Shown in pieces: positions 5,502-6,043 of a stretch of 6,043 nucleotides of DNA (position 1 is its first letter; the number at the start of each line of letters is the position of its first letter). Under the pieces are notes generated by a model. That model had not been told where the DNA came from, made no database searches, and saw nothing but the letters and a program-made list of their open reading frames with translations. The stretch comes from Planctomycetaceae bacterium. GTDB lineage: Bacteria > Planctomycetota > Planctomycetia > Pirellulales > Pirellulaceae. Location: assembly GCA_012965455.1 (NCBI GenBank), contig DTSG01000011.1, positions 1 to 6,043 of the forward strand. The letters run 5' to 3'. The position numbers and the translations under genes were made by a program.

Positions 5502-6043
5502 ATGAACCGAAATTCTAGGACACTTCGCAAGAAGTTGTTCGTAACGACAGTTGGAGTATTGATTTTGTTGTGCCTGAATTCCTCAGTACTCGTGGCTCAA
5601 GATGAACCACCATCTGCGGAGCAGGCGAAAATTGTGGAATTGATCAAACAACTGGGCTCGGAGTCGTTCCAAATTAGGGAACAAGCTCAAGCGCAGCTAC
5701 TAGCAACAGGCCTAGCAGCTCAGGACGAACTAAGCAAAGCACTGAAAAGTGCTGATTTAGAAATACGATTTCGCGTTCGTCGTATATATGTTCAATTGCT
5801 GCAGATGGATTTTCAACGACGCCTGACCTTATTTGTCAACGACGTTGATGGCAAGTTGAAACATGATTTGCCAGCCTGGAAAATGTATCGAGATAAAGTT
5901 GGCAGCAGCTTGGCACACCGGAAGCTGTTTGCTTCGATGGTTCGAGTTGAGGCGCCGTTTCTAATCGCGATTGAAGCGAAAACCGATATTTACTCTACGC
6001 TTAACACGCGCTTAAAAGACTTGCAACCCTATGGCAGTACGGC
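5502..6043 (+). CDS. Exported HEAT-like-repeat protein of planctomycete type, N-terminal part
   Basis: An ATG at 5502 opens a frame that runs past the window end (180 complete codons). An in-frame TGA at 5490-5492 rules out a longer start. The protein begins with a signal peptide: basic MNRNSRTLRKK, a hydrophobic core at about 12-31 (LFVTTVGVLILLCLNSSVLV) and a likely cleavage after VLVA (residue 32), before QDEPP. The cysteine at 24 is not in a lipobox. Residues 40-103 form a helical-pair unit (IVELIKQLGSESFQIREQAQ, then ALKSADLEIRFRVRRIYVQLL) of the HEAT-like kind often written 'LGSxxFxxREAA... DxExRxRA' in planctomycete exported proteins. Residues 104-150 (FVNDVDGKLKHDLPAWKMYRD, then KVGSSLAHRKLFASMVR) match a pattern I associate with the same group. 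Function is unknown; a scaffold or protein-contact role outside the cytoplasm is likely. Confidence 0.85.
   Translation, partial: MNRNSRTLRKKLFVTTVGVLILLCLNSSVLVAQDEPPSAEQAKIVELIKQLGSESFQIREQAQAQLLATGLAAQDELSKALKSADLEIRFRVRRIYVQLLQMDFQRRLTLFVNDVDGKLKHDLPAWKMYRDKVGSSLAHRKLFASMVRVEAPFLIAIEAKTDIYSTLNTRLKDLQPYGST

Overview
The window looks like chromosomal DNA of a planctomycete, probably from the Pirellula/Rhodopirellula side of the phylum. The evidence is the company the genes keep: a membrane Ser/Thr kinase with its kinase domain first and about six membrane helices after it, a short FHA protein, an ECF sigma factor followed by a small 'YLDEDLEAGRMADIEHEL'-type partner, a one-helix coiled-coil protein, and a secreted protein with a HEAT-like start. 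All are styles I associate with Planctomycetes. Base composition is near half GC by eye. Species cannot be named from this sequence.

Layout, right to left along the minus strand. A one-helix coiled-coil protein (5140..4322) ends in a perfect 12-bp hairpin (4274..4302) that looks like its terminator. After about 200 bases begins a five-gene, same-strand cluster: FHA protein (4075..3479), Ser/Thr kinase (3397..1679), a three-helix membrane protein with an outside domain (1674..892), an ECF sigma factor (813..154), and the start of an anti-sigma-like or partner gene (161..1, cut by the window edge). Spacings are 81 nt, 4 nt, 77 nt and an 8-nt overlap, so kinase/membrane protein and sigma/partner are tightly coupled pairs and the whole looks like an operon. 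At the right edge a plus-strand gene (5502 onward, cut by the window edge) for an exported protein diverges from the coiled-coil gene. The 361-bp region between them holds a 29-base palindrome and a perfect TATAAT.

How the genes may work together (inference): the membrane protein's outside domain and the kinase's membrane block are candidate sensors; the kinase phosphorylates threonines that the FHA protein reads; the output is transcription through the ECF sigma factor, held or helped by its overlapping partner. Kinase-linked ECF groups are known in Planctomycetes, so the general principle is not new. The specific five-part set, the divergent second half of the FHA protein and the non-standard kinase helix C deserve a closer look. 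No RNA genes, transposons, CRISPR arrays or phage genes were seen.
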